This document shows positions 63,354 through 64,000 of a DNA stretch of 64,000 nt, piece after piece. The position numbers were made by a program, and so were the translations under genes. The stretch is from Plesiomonas sp051652165 (lineage in GTDB: Bacteria > Pseudomonadota > Gammaproteobacteria > Enterobacterales > CAMTGL01), in NCBI RefSeq assembly GCF_051652165.1, contig NZ_JBOFTR010000004.1, forward strand, positions 496,001 through 560,000, read 5' to 3'. Every line of letters begins with the position of its first letter. Within the stretch, counting starts at the first letter, position 1. The notes beneath the pieces were generated by a model. It saw only the letters and a program-made list of their open reading frames with translations. It ran no database searches and was not told the origin of the DNA.

Positions 63354-64000
63354 GTTTCAAAATATTGTTATCACCACCATTGTTGCTTGGTTAGTGTTAT
63401 TTGTTTTTATTCCAAATCTCATGATTATTGGTACTAGTTTTCTAGTCCGTGATGATGCAAATTTAATCCAGCTTACTTTTACGCTGGATAACTATACCCG
63501 TCTGTTTGATCCACTCTACGCCGAAGTCATGTGGCATTCGCTCTCAATGGCCATGATCGCAACATTTTTGTGTCTGCTTATTGGATATCCATTTGCCTAT
63601 ACTATTGCACGAATGAAAGAGAAATGGCGGCCTATCATGCTCTTTTTAGTGATAGTCCCGTTTTGGACTAATTCTCTGATCCGTACATATGGTTTAAAAA
63701 TATTCATTGGTACAAAAGGTTTGCTTAATACGTTACTGCTTTCTGTTGGTATCATCGATCAACCTCTGCGGCTAATGTATACCGAAACGGCTGTTATTAT
63801 GGGGTTGGTGTATATTCTCTTGCCTTTTATGGTGCTGCCACTCTATTCCAGCATTGAAAAGCTCGATGATGCTTACATTGAAGCTGCACGTGATTTAGGT
63901 GCAAATAAACTTCAGCGTTTTATCAAAGTGATCCTTCCCCTGACAATGCCAGGGATTGTAGCCGGTTGCGTTTTGGTTTTACTTCCTGCCATGGGGATGT
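63337..64000 (+). CDS. potB: Spermidine/putrescine ABC transporter permease, N-terminal part (cut by window edge)
   Basis: The frame starts MKTTRKFQNIVITTIVAWLV at ATG 63337 inside the end of potA and runs off the right edge after 221 codons. It has several membrane helices, the PotB block VPFWTNSLIRTYG, and the EAA motif for contact with the ATPase (EAARDLGANKLQRFIKVILP). The 17-base overlap with potA implies translational coupling. E. coli PotB is 275 residues (older annotation 285), so most of the gene is here. Confidence 0.95.
   Translation, partial: MKTTRKFQNIVITTIVAWLVLFVFIPNLMIIGTSFLVRDDANLIQLTFTLDNYTRLFDPLYAEVMWHSLSMAMIATFLCLLIGYPFAYTIARMKEKWRPIMLFLVIVPFWTNSLIRTYGLKIFIGTKGLLNTLLLSVGIIDQPLRLMYTETAVIMGLVYILLPFMVLPLYSSIEKLDDAYIEAARDLGANKLQRFIKVILPLTMPGIVAGCVLVLLPAMGM

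Noticed and set aside
1..64000. CRISPR array, transposase, integrase, tRNA or rRNA genes
   Set aside because: Scanned for direct repeats with spacers, IS-type inverted ends and tRNA-like cloverleafs; nothing convincing. Weak tRNA-like folds could be missed by eye.

Overview
The window looks like chromosomal DNA of a facultatively anaerobic, motile gammaproteobacterium. Many genes are near-identical in layout to Escherichia coli proteins (NrdD, SodB, GrxD, RNase T, ZntB, MenI, YdiJ, AroH, RlhA, RlmG, YnaI, PepT, PotA). MotY, a part of the sodium-driven polar flagellum, instead points to the Vibrio/Aeromonas/Shewanella side of the class. I cannot name the genus from sequence alone. No tRNA, rRNA, CRISPR array, transposase or prophage was seen.

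Layout. 1-7014: anaerobic ribonucleotide reductase nrdD (cut by the left edge, with FNR and tandem NrdR sites), a 34-residue basic protein with a very long terminator hairpin, a rhomboid protease, a PAP2 phosphatase, YbjT, uracil permease (PurR box over its promoter) and glutaredoxin 4. 7436-13148: sodB, then an AT-rich accessory block with a secreted protein, a CSS-EAL phosphodiesterase, a YcgJ-like protein, an EptA-type phosphoethanolamine transferase preceded by a possible 12-codon leader peptide, and a small membrane protein. 13745-34323: housekeeping genes gloA, motY, rnt, phnA-like, zntB, menI, ydiJ, aroH, rlhA, hns, rlmG, a NhaC-type antiporter, yedI, the ovothiol synthase ovoA and the mechanosensitive channel ynaI.

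34589-56312 is the most interesting part: a roughly 22 kb exopolysaccharide locus. One glycosyltransferase stands alone. A minus-strand operon holds Wzx flippase, Wzy polymerase/ligase and two glycosyltransferases. A long plus-strand operon holds an acyltransferase, a glycosyltransferase, a large exported protein with a possible DUF4091-like C-terminus, a lipoprotein, a GumC/Wzz co-polymerase, two more glycosyltransferases, the initiating sugar-phosphate transferase, a STAS protein, a second lipoprotein, an outer-membrane exporter with six SLBB modules, a BY-kinase-like protein that has lost its Walker A lysine, and a three-domain switch protein (RsbW-like kinase, receiver, PP2C phosphatase). 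The STAS protein and the three-domain protein match the SypA/SypE partner-switch architecture of Vibrio fischeri, embedded here in a differently built polysaccharide operon. Convergent to it, 56328-59540 encodes a hybrid histidine kinase with two receivers, a periplasmic molybdopterin-oxidoreductase-like protein and a separate HPt protein, which could feed phosphate to the switch protein.

59851-64000: peptidase T, an exported protein of unknown function, and the start of the spermidine/putrescine transporter operon (potA, potB cut by the right edge).
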